NCBI RefSeq assembly: GCF_016545825.1
Contig: NC_052621.1
Coordinates: 21,912,940-21,976,939, forward strand
DNA length: 64,000 nt
Reading direction: 5' to 3'
DNA from: Eucalyptus grandis
Taxonomy: Eukaryota > Streptophyta > Magnoliopsida > Myrtales > Myrtaceae
This document shows positions 23,536 through 34,854 of the stretch, piece by piece. The notes under the pieces are model-generated. The model saw nothing but the letters and a program-made list of their open reading frames with translations, had not been told where the DNA came from and did not search any database. The position numbers were made by a program, and so were the translations under genes. Within the stretch, counting starts at the first letter, position 1. The number at the start of each line of letters is the position of its first letter.

Positions 23536-24569
23536 AGGAAAAGTGTCAAAAAAGTTATAAAACTTATGATTTTGTGCCAAATTAGTCATTTCGGCTAATT
23601 TTATTTGGATTTTACTAAAGTGGATGCTCGACTGACATCGCATGACCAATGCTAATGTAGACAACTTTTACAACATTTTAATATTTTTTCGATTTTTTAT
23701 TTTTCTTTTATTTTATTTTTCTTCTTCTCCTCCTCTTCCTTCCTCCAGCCGATCAGTCTCTAGTGAGAGGTGAGGCCTGACGTCACTGGGGCCTCACCAG
23801 CCACTAGTGAGGTTCAAGCCCTCGCTAGAGGCTACAAGGTTGTGCTTGTGAGGACTCGACCTTATTGGATTTGGCAAGGTCGAGCCTCGCCCATAGCTGG
23901 CAAAGGAGAGCCTCGCCAACCCAACACGAGACCGCCCCGTGGCCTAGTTGGCCTCAAGCCAAACTCACTAAAGGCTGGCAAGGCTCGACCTCACTGGATT
24001 TGATAAGGTCAAGCCTCACCCATGGCCAACGAGCTTAGCGCAAGCAAGCCTCGCCAGTGACCAACGAGGTCAAGCCCTCACAACCTAGGCAACCTTGAGC
24101 TAGACTTGCCATAGGCTAGCAAGGCTCGACCCTTGCTTGCCTAGCACAAAGGTGAGCCTCGTGACCTCTAGCAAGGGCTCAAGCCTCTCCAGTTGCCAAC
24201 AAGGCTCGCAAGAGGCCGATGAGGCTCACCAAAGGCCGATGACGTCAACCTCAACCTCGCCAGCCATCACCTACCTCTAGGCAACCGGCTGAAGGAAGGA
24301 GGAGGAGAAAGAAAAAAGAAAAAGAAAATAAAAAAATAATAATAATATTTTTTTAAAATATTAAAATATTATTAAAAGTTGTCCACGTTAATGTTGTTGT
24401 GCCATGTCAACCGAACGGTGTCCATGTCAGTAAAATCTAGCCAAATCAAAAGGTTTAAGCTAAATTGACACTAAATCAAAATGTTTAAGCTAAATTGGCA
24501 CTATATTAAAATATTTAGAACTAAATTGGTATAAATAAAATGTATAAGACTTTTTTGTCACTTTTCTCA
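23536..24569. mobile_element. Mutator-like element with GC-rich core, perfect 9-bp duplication
   Basis: Flanked by TCGAAACCT at 23527-23535 and 24570-24578. Termini are AGGAAAAGTGTCAAAAAAG and, reverse-complemented, GAGAAAAGTGACAAAAAAG; the arms (about 200 bp) mirror each other. The core (about 23,750-24,290) is made of GAGGTCAAGCC/GGCTCGACC words. The uninterrupted target is visible in U3 near 13,897-13,915 ('tctatcgaatccccccttgg'). No transposase. Confidence 0.85.
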
Positions 24570-24961
24570 TCGAAACCTTATCCTTGATCAAGTGTGTTTG
24601 TGATAGATTGATTGTACAAGTAGCTAGCCGATATTGCTATTGTTTTTCACGATGCAAGAGATACTCAAAGAGAAACTCGCATTATTTTTTGTTAAAACAA
24701 ATCGAATATTTATGATGATCTTGGAGTAGAAATTAGTTGACAATTTTTTCACAAGATCCTAAATTCAAATTTTCATTCAAAAGTTTAAGTATAAAAACAC
24801 TTGACAATGGTCTCAAAAAATTTCACAATGACAGACAATGAAAGGACAAAAAACACGGTGAGCACCAGAATAGGTGCCAAAACTCAATCGAAGCCGGAAT
24901 GGAGGCGGCGGAAGACAAATGCAGCGAAGCCGGCGAAAACCAATAACCCTACCAAGCCGGA

Positions 24962-25591
24962 TTAAAGCGCCTTTCGGGGCTTCGACGTGACGCGCTTCCG
25001 TCCTTCGCTTCGAGTCCCCTTCTCTGTCCAGCTCTGCCCGGCCGCTTTTGATCTCCGAACATGGATCAGGAAGCACAAACCTTCGGTCCGGCCGTCGCGG
25101 AACGCCCATATCCTGAGGATATCCGACTCCTCCAGGTGATTCGCTTCAACGAATCTCTTCCAGCTGCTCATGAGCACGTACACCTTGCGGGACCAGAGTG
25201 TGAACCGCATCGGGAACGCCTCTCCCTCCGTGTTAAACACCGTCACCGCCACGCCCTCCGTGGGGTTGTCCTCCTCCCTTAGCAGCGGGAGCACGAAATC
25301 CCGGACATCTCCCTTCCGCAGGATGAGCCGGTTCTGCTGCTCCTTGAGGTCACTCGCCGTGACCTTCTTCTCAAACGACCCATGGCACTGGTCGATTGAG
25401 TCGATCAGTGCGTTCACGCGCTGGACGACTGGAGGGTTGGACCTGCGCGGCGGCTGGCGCGAGGTGCTTGCTTGAGCGTCCCCGGCGCCGTCCCCGGTGT
25501 GCTTCATTATGGAAAGGAACAGCGATGCCCGGAGGTCTTCTCCTGCTTCTTCCCGGACAGCAGGATCTCCGTTTTGGCTTCTTCTCTCCAT
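24962..25591 (-). CDS. B3-domain protein (DUF313-type plant B3 family), intact (U5)
   Basis: A single-exon putative nuclear DNA-binding protein. I chose the ATG at 25591 (MERRSQNGD) because it aligns with the starts of the U3 and U4 copies. In-frame ATGs at 25612 and 25642 would add 7 or 17 residues (MEKKIAA...). Motifs: EDLRASLFLSIMKHTGD; ALIDSIDQCHGSFEKKVTAS; DLKEQQNRLILRKGDVRDF; RFTLWSRKVYVLMSSWKRFV; ILRIWAFRDGRTEGLCFLI; then the basic tail KGTRSEGRKRVTSKPRKAL. Relative to U3 the Ser-rich linker after residue about 35 is shorter. It is open throughout and probably functional. Flanking transposons have left its proximal promoter alone. Confidence 0.85.
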   Translation of the reverse strand: MERRSQNGDPAVREEAGEDLRASLFLSIMKHTGDGAGDAQASTSRQPPRRSNPPVVQRVNALIDSIDQCHGSFEKKVTASDLKEQQNRLILRKGDVRDFVLPLLREEDNPTEGVAVTVFNTEGEAFPMRFTLWSRKVYVLMSSWKRFVEANHLEESDILRIWAFRDGRTEGLCFLIHVRRSKAAGQSWTEKGTRSEGRKRVTSKPRKAL

Positions 25592-26212
25592 GGCAGCTAT
25601 CTTTTTCTCCATGCGGAGCTTCTGAAGAGATGTGCATGACATGATTTATAAGTTGGCCGGAAAGATTTTGAACTTTCCTAACTCGAATTGGAGTTTTTCG
25701 AAATATTTCCTGAAATGTCCCATTGTTATCAGTTATAAGATTTTGCACATTATCAGATTTTCTTTTCTTTTCTTTTTTCCAGAAATCAAGATAGACAGAA
25801 GGAAAGGGTTTTTGTTTTTTTTTTTTTTTAAATTGGTTTGAATCGATTTAAATGTGAATTTTGGAAGCCAGTGCTCGATTTTATTTTGGACGAGGGGAAA
25901 AAAAAGGCTGGCATTTTTTGTGAGAAATTCGAAATATTTTCAAGTTAGATAACGGATGAGTTTCCTCTTTGGGATGCCGATTTGGGTTCGACTTGACATG
26001 AACTAAGAAGGCTTTTCGGCAAAATTAACGATAATTATTACATTAAGCATATTGCTCTAATTAGTGTGATTATTATTACGAATGCCGATGTGCCAACGTG
26101 TGTGCCCTTGTGCCCTCTGTGGCTTGATGTTAGGATTTAACCCGATCGTGTACGTTTATATGGGTGAGATCATGTGTAAGCTATGAACAGTAACGTCAAT
26201 GCACTTTATTTG

Positions 26213-26700
26213 AGAAAAAGTACTAAAAAAATTATAAATCTATTGCACTTATTTCAATTTAGTCATAAACTTTTCGATTGAATTAATTAAGTTGTAAACA
26301 TTTTAATGATTTGTCAATATAATCAATCTGGTCAATTTTAATTAAAAATCACTAATATTGATGCGGGGTATTTTTATATGGCAAGATTAGTGTTGATATG
26401 AACAAATTTTATAATTTTATTATTTTTTTCTCAAATTTCTTTTTTTTTTCTTACAACTTTGGGCTAACGATAGTTAGGGCAGTCAACCTACAATTGGGAA
26501 AAAATAGAGAGAGAGGAAAGAAAAGAAAAAATAAAAAAATAAAAATTTTAAAAATTTTCCATGTCGACATCATCCGTGCCATGTAGGATAATTAACGTGC
26601 ATGTTAGTGATTGTCAACCAAAATTAATCGGATGGACTATATTGATAATCATTAAAAGATTTATAACTTAATTATCAAAATTAATCGGCCAAAATTGCTT
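26213..26700. mobile_element. Relic of a Mutator-like element
   Basis: Starts 'gagaaaaagtactaaaaaaa', close to the 23,536 element terminus, and shows mirrored internal arms ('ttttccatgtcgacatcatc' side). It has only a weak core and no clear duplication. Any short open frames in it are chance. Confidence 0.45.
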
Positions 26701-26739
26701 TTATTAAATTCTTTTATAATTTGATTGGGTCCTAAAATT

Positions 26740-27230
26740 ATATCTTTTGGTATTAAAATTGTTTTTGCTTTGGGCAAATTGCACAATGGTCCTAAATGCT
26801 TTATTCAATGCACAATTAAATCCTAAATATTTAAACACTTGCAATCGAGTCCAAAATGTTTTAAATTCAATGCAATCGAGTCTTCACAAACAACTGCTTA
26901 GCCAAATTTGTCAACATGGTTTGCTAGGATCTGATGTAGCGTTCTTTAATGCTCTTATACGGAAGCAACGCTGACATGACATCGATGGGTAGCCACGTCG
27001 CAAAAATTCAAAACTTAGAAAAATATTTTAAATGTCAACACTCCAAATCTCTGCACATGCCACATTAGCAAAATCGTTTGAGCAAGGCCCAAAAGGACTT
27101 AATTGCACTGGAATAAAAAGGGCTAGGATTTGATCGCACCTTTTTAAATAATAAGGACCCCATTACACATCGAGCAAAATATTTAGGACTGTTGGTGTAA
27201 TTTTTCATTTCTTATTAAAAAAAATCATAA
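26740..27230. repeat. Interspersed repeat family R26 (uninterrupted copy)
   Basis: Contains 'attgcacaatggtcctaaat', 'ttgcaatcgagtccaaaatg' and 'cacatgccacattagcaaaa'. The same order occurs at about 48,155-48,430 and 49,100-49,290, where a Harbinger-like element splits it. It is probably itself a non-autonomous DNA element. Confidence 0.6.
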
Positions 27231-27310
27231 ATGAAAAATGTTGACAAGTACGTCGCATAAAACCCTAAATTGCTAAAATTGGACTCCTCTTATTTCAAGA
27301 AAAGACTTTG

Positions 27311-27714
27311 TGGAATTCAAGTCGGCGGAAGACGACTTACCTTGATTCCGATGCAAAACAGCAAATTAGGCCCCGGAACGAACGTTGAATTGCGAATGAA
27401 TCACTAACAACAATTCCTCACGTTAGTCTGGATGCAATCACAAGGAAAACACCCGATTTCCACACGCGTAAATGCCGATTGTTCTTGCAAAGATGAAATG
27501 GAATGCCTTTCTTTTGATGGAAATCTTCTTTGGAGAGAAAAAAATGGTGCAAATGAATGTATTAACCGTCCAATGGTTGTGATCGGAAGGCTTTTATACG
27601 TCTCCCTTCGTACCCCTCCATTAGTGTCTTTTCATCGTAGCATATCAAGTCCAAATGGTGCGGTCCAATCGCACCCCATCATGGACGTACTAGCTAACTA
27701 ACTAAAGTACAACA
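27311..27714 (-). repeat. Copia 3' LTR
   Basis: Left copy on the window, begins tggaattcaagtcggcgg and ends agtacaaca. It aligns with 34,457-34,854 end to end. Confidence 0.93.
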
Positions 27715-27728
27715 TCTCCCACTCGGAC
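27715..27728 (-). other. Polypurine tract of the copia element
   Basis: The minus strand reads a purine-rich stretch containing GAGTGGGAGA directly before the 3' LTR, the usual site for plus-strand priming. Confidence 0.7.
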
Positions 27729-28879
27729 ATGATGGGCTTGATAGTTCTCTATCAAAAATATAAGGCATTCAACATTCATCAACTTTACAAAACAATTCAT
27801 ACTAACAAATAAACCGGGCGACCAGTGAGTACACCTGCACTTGGGAGCTCAAATTATGCACCTGTTAGGGATGACATAATGGCTACAACCCCGAAAAGAA
27901 ATAAACAATCGATGTCTCACAGTGCCCTAGACATATTTTGTTACATCAGTCCAAGTATACCTATCCCTTAAAGGCTATACTTGACTATTCTCAAAAACAC
28001 CATGTATTTACAATTACATCCGCAACCACAAAGGGCGATATAATTGGTCGACCAGTAAATACATGTGATAGATGTAAAACAACAATAGTCTTCCTTCGCA
28101 CTCATGTCTCTCTCAATTTCAGAACAATTGCTTTCCTAGACATGTCCCATAGGTCATATCTATTCATGACCGCCCGTAACATGCTAAAGTAGCAACATTG
28201 ATCTTTCACTTCGAGAACATAGTCAGAAGTAACATAGGGCACAAAATTGAGGTAAATTATAAATTACCTCAAGGGCTCACACGATGAGTAAATAGGGATA
28301 ATTTTACTCATCTTCCCTTATTGGTCGTACAATGCACATGTAGTATGAATTACATGCTATAGTGGATTACTCTTTCTATAAGAGCGTATGTCATTTATCA
28401 AATATATCCACTATATGGATCTTAGCCTAAACATAGTCACGTGCTTCTCACGTACTCATGTTTAGCCCGAGTGCTATATCAGCTCGCTTTCTATAGCGCC
28501 CAATTAAGTACTCGCATCCGGCATCTTTCAGGCATACATGATTGTGGGACTATCATGTTCGGTCTTATTATAAATCAATCACAGACCTCATCTTGACTCC
28601 AATCAAGGCGACATATTTTATGTACCAAACTTGCTCTTCAGCATTTATTTGTACATAACGTCTCATCTCAACGTGCTAACTACAGCACTTGAGGCGATTG
28701 CTCGTGTGAGTGAGCCAATCATTGCCTGATGACATACTTTTCAATAATATATGTGTGTTTGTGCTAGTCTCATAGTGGATTTGTACTTATTGATAAAACA
28801 TCAAATCACTAATAAACAAACAAGTACAATACATTTGTCCACAAATACATAAACCAATGATCCTCTACAATAACAGATA
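27729..28879 (-). other. Copia 3' non-coding region
   Basis: About 1.15 kb between the RNase H stop and the polypurine tract. No conserved domain or open frame of note on the element's strand. Long 3' leaders like this occur in some copia lineages. Confidence 0.6.
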
Positions 28880-29563
28880 TCACATTCTACGCAATCCTAG
28901 TGACATCCTATGGGTCAAGAATATGTCTCTAGGAATAGCCTTCGTAAATGGATCAACAACCATTCTATTGGTTGAAATGTATTGCAGGATCACTTCTTTC
29001 TGCGCTATAATATCTCTGATGAAGTTATTCTTTATGTCAATGTGCTTTGTCCTTCCATGATACTTGGGATCTTTCACATAGGCAATGGCTGCTTGACTAT
29101 CGCAATAAACTGTCACCGGTCTTGGAACTTCAGTGACAGTGGCTAAATTTTCCAAGAAACGTTTTAGCCATACTGCTTCTTGCACTGCGGCAGAACATGC
29201 AATAAATTCTGCCTCCATCGTAGACAAGGCCGTGCATGTTTGTTTCTTGCTATTCCAAGAAATTGCACCTCCATTGAGCAAGAACGCATATCCAGAAGTC
29301 GATTTACGCTCATCCAAGTCTCCACCCCAATCGGCATCTGAATAACCTAATAGGCGTAAATCATTCCCTTGGTAACAAAGTCGATAGTCCATGGTGCCCT
29401 TCAAGTATCTCAGGATCCTCTTCACTGCTTTCCAATGTGCTTGACCAGGATTTGATTGATATCGGCTCACCAATCCCACGGCATAACATATGTCGGGTCG
29501 AGTACACATCATAGCATACATCAAACTTCCGATTGCACTAGCGTAAGGAACAGTTTCCATCAC
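28880..29563 (-). pseudogene. Copia RNase H region of pol
   Basis: Reads TVPYASAIGSLMYAMMCTRP (RT thumb-RNase H linker), YSDADWGGDLDERKSTSGY (RNase H, catalytic Asp residues), TMEAEFIACS, YCDSQAAIAYVKDPKYHGRT and the end HIDIKNNFIRD. It is open in itself, but separated from RT by a 1-base frameshift near 29,577. The usual polyprotein would read through. Confidence 0.92.
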
Positions 29564-30339
29564 TTTGATTTCTTCTGAGTCTTAGGACACATCTCAGTAC
29601 TTAGGCCTTCACCTTGCATGACAGGGGTATCAATGGGATTACAATGCTGCATATTGAAACACTCAAGAATCTTCATAATATAAGACTCTTGTGATAAAGT
29701 AAGGAGTTTCCTTGATCGATCTCTTTCGATCTTAACTCCTAATATATAAGCAGCTTCTCCCATGTCCTTCATCTCAAAATTGGAGGACAACCATTCTTTT
29801 ATGGTGATAACCAAAACCTTGTCATTTCCAGCCAATAGAATATCGTCCACATAAAGTGATAAAATCACAAATTTATCTTTGGACCGCTTGACATATACAC
29901 AGTGATCTTCTTCGATCATCGTGAAACCAAAAGTTATTATTGCTCGATGAAAACGAAGATACCACTGTCTAGATGATTGCTTAAGGCCATATATTGAGCG
30001 ATTAAGCTTGCAAACTTTATGCTCTTGACCTTTAGCTATGAAACCTATTGGTTGTTTCATATAGATTTCCTCATCTAATTCTCCATTGAGAAATGCCGTC
30101 TTTACATCCATTTGATGTAATTCAAGGTCCAAATGTGCAACGATGGCTAGAATAAGGCGTATTGAGGCAAACCTTACAACTGGTGAAAAAGTTTCCTCAT
30201 AGTCTATACCCTCTTGTTGAGTATAACCTTTTGCCACAAGGCGAGCCTTATACTTTTCAATGGATCCATCCGCCTTTCGCTTAATCTTGAAGACCCATTT
30301 GTTTCCAATGGCCTTACGATTGGGTGGTAGATCAACCAA
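29560..30339 (-). pseudogene. Copia reverse transcriptase region of pol
   Basis: Starts with [18 protein letters not shown] (RT entry motif) and shows [39 protein letters not shown], and the catalytic YVDD box ([12 protein letters not shown]). Just upstream a TAG replaces the Trp codon of the conserved W-x-LVDLP motif. At the 3' end the frame breaks after MCPKTQKK. Confidence 0.94.
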
Positions 30340-30342
30340 GTC

Positions 30343-32703
30343 CTAGACATGGTTTGCCCTCATTGACTCCATCTCATCTTCCAAAGCTTTTCTCCATTCT
30401 TCCTTATCAGAGGATGAGAGAGCCTCTTGAACAGTCTTAGGCTCGGCATCGTCTTTTTGAGCAATCATAAATGCTTCCCCTTCAATCTCAAAACGACGAC
30501 GGTGAATACTTTTACGATTACTTTTACGCAATTGAATTTCTCTTGAATTCAATTCATCAGGCGATGCAACACTCCCACTAGGTCTTGTGTGTTGAGGTAA
30601 ATCTTCATTTCCCTCTACAACATCAGTGGGTGTGTTATCAGGATCTTCCATCTCATATAATTGGAAGTCCTTATCAATCTCACCTCTATTAGGAAAATCG
30701 TTCTCCAAGAACGTGACATCTCGTGACTCCATTTCGGTCACACTTCCATCAGCTTGTTCACCTATGAACACGTACCCTTTGGAGTGTTCAAAATATCTTA
30801 TAAAGATACATTTCTTCCCTCTAGGACCTAATTTGTCATGTTTATGGGAAGAATCATGAATATAAGCTGCACATCCCCATGGACGTAAACTACTTAAGTC
30901 TGGTTTCCTACCAGTCCATAATTTATAAGGGGTGAAAGTGACCGATTTTGAGGGCACATGGTTAAGTATATAGGCAGCAATCAATAACGCATCTCCCCAA
31001 TAGGAAATAGGTAAATTTGCTTGCACCATCATAGACCTAGTCATTTCCAATAGGATTCTATTACTTCTTTCAGTTACCCCATTTTGTTGTGGAGTACCAG
31101 GAATAGTCAATTGTCTTACAATTCCCTTTTCATCACAAAGAGCCTTAAATTGCTCTGATAGATACTCACGTCCACGATCAGTTCTCAATGCCTTTATTGT
31201 TTTGTTCAACTGATTCTCTACCATCGCAATATATCGTCTAAAGCAGTCCAATGCTTCTGACTTATGGGAGATCAGAAAGACATAACCAAAACGTGTGAAG
31301 TCATCTATGAAAGTGATGAAATATGAGGCTCCATGCCTCGCCCTCACATTCAAAGGACCACAAATGTCAGAATGTATGAGATGCAATGGAAATTCAGCTC
31401 TAGTCCCTTTACCGAATGGTTTTCTAGTTGTTTTTCCCGCTAGACAATGTTCACATACGGATAGACTAACATTAGTGAGTGACCCTAAAAGGCATTCTCT
31501 AGCTAATCTTTGCATTCTTTGCAATCCAATGTGACCTAATCTAGCATGCCAAGTACTTGCATCAATCTCAACATTATTAGAAGATGCAATTAAAGAAAAA
31601 CAACCATCAACATTAACATTGTACTGATCATAGTCAATGTCTAACACCATAAAACCATTCGATACATGACCTGAACCATAATAAACTGTTCCATACAAAA
31701 TGTCAACACAATCACCATGGAAATTCAATACATAACCTAAGCTAAGAAGAACAACTACAAAGACCAAGTTTCGTCGAATATCTGGAGCATAAAGGACATC
31801 ATGCAGGAATAGGTTTCGACCACCACGTAAGATTAATTTACATGTGCCGATACCCTTCACTTCAACTCTTGAGTTATTCCCAACATATATCCATCTTCTT
31901 CCAAGTGGTATCCGACGATACTCCACAAATGCTTCTCGGTCTCTAGCTACATGGTCTGTTGCTCCTAAGTCTACAGTCCACATTGGATGAGATTCAGCAA
32001 GCATTACAATACTAGAAACAAAAGCATTACTCAAAGTAATGGAGTAATAGGGTACCTTTTTTGGCTCAGTGCATTCACGAGCAAAGTGACCCATCTTGCC
32101 ACAATTGTGGCACTCCATCTTGGCCTTGTCCTTCTTCCCACCACGCTTCTTGCGTCGGAAGGTCTTAGCCCTTTTAGGTGCCTGATCAGTCATCTTCCCT
32201 TTGTTGTTGAATTGATGATTCCTTTTGCGCTTGAAGCCCGAAGCTTTGCGCGAACTCGATTCAGCAACATAAGCATGGGTAGAGGATCTCGCAGCCTCTA
32301 GGCGCTCATCCTCTAATTCCAAATGACGCGCAATATCATCAAAAGTGACAATATTCTCATTATGCGTCATATTGATCTTCATATGCTCCCAATTATCAAG
32401 AAGAGACCTTATAACAGCCTGAACTTGCTGTTCATCATTAAGGGAGTGACCTGCCGACTTCAGCTCACGGATCATGTTTGACATCTCCCGAAGATGCTGC
32501 CTCATCGTTACATTTGGGCGCTTTCGGAATGTGTCAAACTTGATGGTGAGTCTCCTCAGCTTAGTGGCAGATGTACCCCCAAACTTATCCTTCAAGGCAA
32601 CCCACATAGCTTGAGCTTTGTCATAACTCTCAAACTCACACATGAGATCATCTTGCATACAGCTCAGCAACGTGATGCGAGCAATGCTATTTTTTTTTTC
32701 CAA
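30343..32703 (-). pseudogene. Copia gag (C-part), protease and integrase
   Basis: In order: gag core (MRQHLREMSNMIRELKSAG), zinc knuckle CHNCGKMGHFARECTE, and a protease region with VDLGATDH where D-S/T-G-A is expected. Next is the integrase HHCC finger (WHARLGHIGLQRM ... CEHCLAGK) and the DDE core (HSDICGPL, LRTDRGREYLS, IPGTPQQNGVTER). It ends at a TAG beside the RT start. The Leu in the protease signature should weaken or abolish catalysis. The frame joins gag's N-part only across a 1-base slip in an A-run at about 32,691-32,699. Confidence 0.94.
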
Positions 32704-32909
32704 GCTTGATAAGCTTCAAGATCTCTCCTGTGTTGAGCTGAAGTTCCATGCTCAGGTTCATCCATGGTATGGTTGAGGGTTTCCAAAACCTCTTGCTCCT
32801 CAAGGATGTACTGAACCTTTCGGTGCCAAATATCATAATTGTCACCGTTCAGCTTCTCACCCTTATTGAGGTCAGCCACAATGGTCTTGGATGCCGAAGC
32901 CATAATCAA
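32664..32909 (-). pseudogene. Copia gag N-terminus
   Basis: ATG at 32909 (or 32903). Reads LNKGEKLNGDNYDIWHRKVQ, the typical gag opening, and AYQAWKKK before a poly-A slip puts it out of frame with the rest. One base is missing in the A-run compared with a continuous gag. Confidence 0.9.
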
Positions 32910-34440
32910 TTGCTATAACACATTGACATAATAAACGCAGAATCAATACTAGCACACTTTACAGAGTAACACACATATTTAATTTGCAGTAAAGACAAAC
33001 TAAATTAATGATAATTCAACAAAAGACACAAAAGCAAAAGTTCACTATGTTCCCAATCAACTTCTATGTACAATTGTTCTATTATCATTAATTAGTTTAA
33101 TTTGCGCAAATTTTAAGTTCTAGGTGAGAACTCATTTCAATTCTACCAACCTACGAACTCCCACTAGGAAAAATAATTACATGATCTTATGTAATTTCTA
33201 CATTTTTCCTTAACACAAGAACATAGCATGATAATAATCAATGTATAAACAACAATCATGCTTCAACTATAATCAAAATTGCAATTCAACATGTAATGGA
33301 TTTCCTACCATTGTTCTAATTTTCTAGCAACTAGAAAATTGCAAGTATATTAAAATATATACATCATATCATTGAACCAAGCTCTACACATCATATATAA
33401 CATCATTTGCACACAAGCTAGCTACTGTATTTCCTAAAACAAGAAAATACAAGCTACAAATGAATAAACTATGCATTAAACCCCAAAAATACGCGTACAT
33501 AGGGTTCCCTTAGCATTTTCATACATTTATAAAATTCAAAAATATAAAATAACTATACCACTGTGTAGAGGACACTCATACGAACCAAACGAGACCGACA
33601 ACACTCCAATCAGAGGTCGCATGCGCCCCCACGCGCCGCCTGAGTGTGCGGCGCGTGTGACGCACGCGCCAGCGAGCCGAACGGCTCCTGGCCGGTCCGA
33701 CCGTCCAACCGGTGACCGGTTCGACCAATGACCGGTCCGGCAATGACCCGACCGGTTTGGTTTGACCGGTCCGGACCGGTCAGGCCGGGTCGGACCGGTC
33801 AACGGTCAGGTCAACGGGTCTCGGGTCGGGTTTGGTCGTCGGGGGACCGGTTCGGAGTGGGTCCAACTACGGTCCGTTTGACATGACGGATCGGTCCGGT
33901 CGGTCAACGGGTCTCGGGTCGGGTCGCCGGTGACCGTTGGATGACGACGTCATCGATGACGTCATCCCGGCGGTTACCGACCGTTGGATGACGTCACGGT
34001 GACGTCACCATGCGCCGGTTCGCCGGCTGGCGCAGTGTGCGCACGCGCGGTTCGCCGACCGGCGTGTGGCGCGCACGCGCTGGCGTGCCAGCGCTCTTCA
34101 GCGCGTGGCGCCCACGCGCAGCGGCTTCTGGCCGCGCGTGTGGGCGCGTCCGGCGTCGCCTGGCGGCGCTCGACCCACCGCCGGACTCGTCTCGACGAGC
34201 TCTTTCATCCTGTATATTCAAAAATTAATTTTGACCAAAAAATTGTTTCGAAAAACGGCCAAAACCTCACGGATGCACGCGACCCCGAACCCATTCTTCG
34301 CTCCGGTTCAATTTCGAGTTTTTCATGGGGCAATTCCGACTATCAGAGATCCATAACATTGTAGAATATAATCTCTAGATCTCAATATCAAATGGTAATC
34401 AAGAAAACTCGATGAAAAACAAGGCAGAAATCACGATCGG
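32910..34440 (-). other. Copia 5' leader with a GC-rich repeat block
   Basis: About 1.5 kb between the primer-binding site and gag. The gag-proximal part (32,910-33,560) is A/T-rich. From about 33,600 to 34,200 it is GC-rich. One sub-block (33,690-33,960) repeats GGTCGG/ACCGGTC and TCAACGGGTCTCGGGTCGGG words; the next (33,990-34,200) is made of GCGCGTG/CACGCGC words. Frames across it are compositional. Confidence 0.7.
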
Positions 34441-34452
34441 GCTCTGATACCA
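34441..34452 (-). other. Copia primer-binding site (initiator Met tRNA type)
   Basis: The minus strand reads TGGTATCAGAGC, complementary to the 3' end of initiator tRNA-Met, four bases inside the 5' LTR. This is the usual copia primer. Confidence 0.93.
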
Positions 34453-34456
34453 ATGA

Positions 34457-34854
34457 TGGAATTCGAGTCGGCGGAAGACGACTTACCTGATTCCGATGCG
34501 CAAACAGAAAATGGCCCCAGAACGAACGTTGAATTGCGAATATATCACGAACAATACTTCCTCACGTTAGTCTGGATGCAATCACAAGGAAAACACCCGA
34601 TTTCCACAGCGTAAATGCCGATTGTTCTTGCAAAGATGAAATGGAACGCCTTGATCTTCTTTGATGGAAATGGAGAGGAAAAATGGTGCAAATGAATGGC
34701 TAACCGTACCAATGGTTGTGATCGGAAGGGCTTTTATACGTCTCCCTTCATACCCCTCCATTTGTGCCTTTCCATCGTAGCATATCAAGTCCAATTGGTG
34801 CGATCCAATCGCACCCCATCATGGACGTACTAGCTAACTAGCTAAAGTACAACA
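34457..34854 (-). repeat. Copia 5' LTR
   Basis: Right copy on the window; about 398 bp against 404 for the other, with several substitutions and indels (for example near 34,490-34,520). Confidence 0.93.

Larger units (their letters stand above)
22560..26210 (-). repeat. B3 array unit U5
   Basis: Same order as U3: 'gttagagacttgttagtatt', 'aatcgtttaaggatttccct', 'cttgatcattctcttagttc', B3 gene, then promoter side to about 26,210. The last part (26,085-26,215) is matched at 47,745-47,860. The unit is split by a Mutator-like element at 23,536-24,569. Confidence 0.65.
27311..34854 (-). mobile_element. Ty1/copia LTR retrotransposon, defective, minus strand
   Basis: A complete-looking element of about 7.5 kb with two LTRs (TG...CA), an iMet-type primer-binding site, a purine-rich tract, and gag, protease, integrase, reverse transcriptase and RNase H in copia order. 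It is dead by a gag frameshift, an amber stop between integrase and RT, a frameshift before RNase H and an altered protease site. The LTRs differ by several substitutions and small indels, so insertion is not recent. No 5-bp target duplication is visible (flanks CTTTG versus GATTA). Its right edge coincides exactly with the start of NUP214-derived sequence. Confidence 0.95.

Noticed and set aside
33984..34364. 126-codon frame near the copia 5' end
   Set aside because: Falls in the GC-rich leader, opposite in strand to the element's genes, with biased composition.
27311..34854. Possible endogenous virus or defence system in the minus-strand gene cluster
   Set aside because: Domain order gag-protease-integrase-RT-RNase H with iMet primer site is a Ty1/copia retrotransposon; no envelope or other extra gene.
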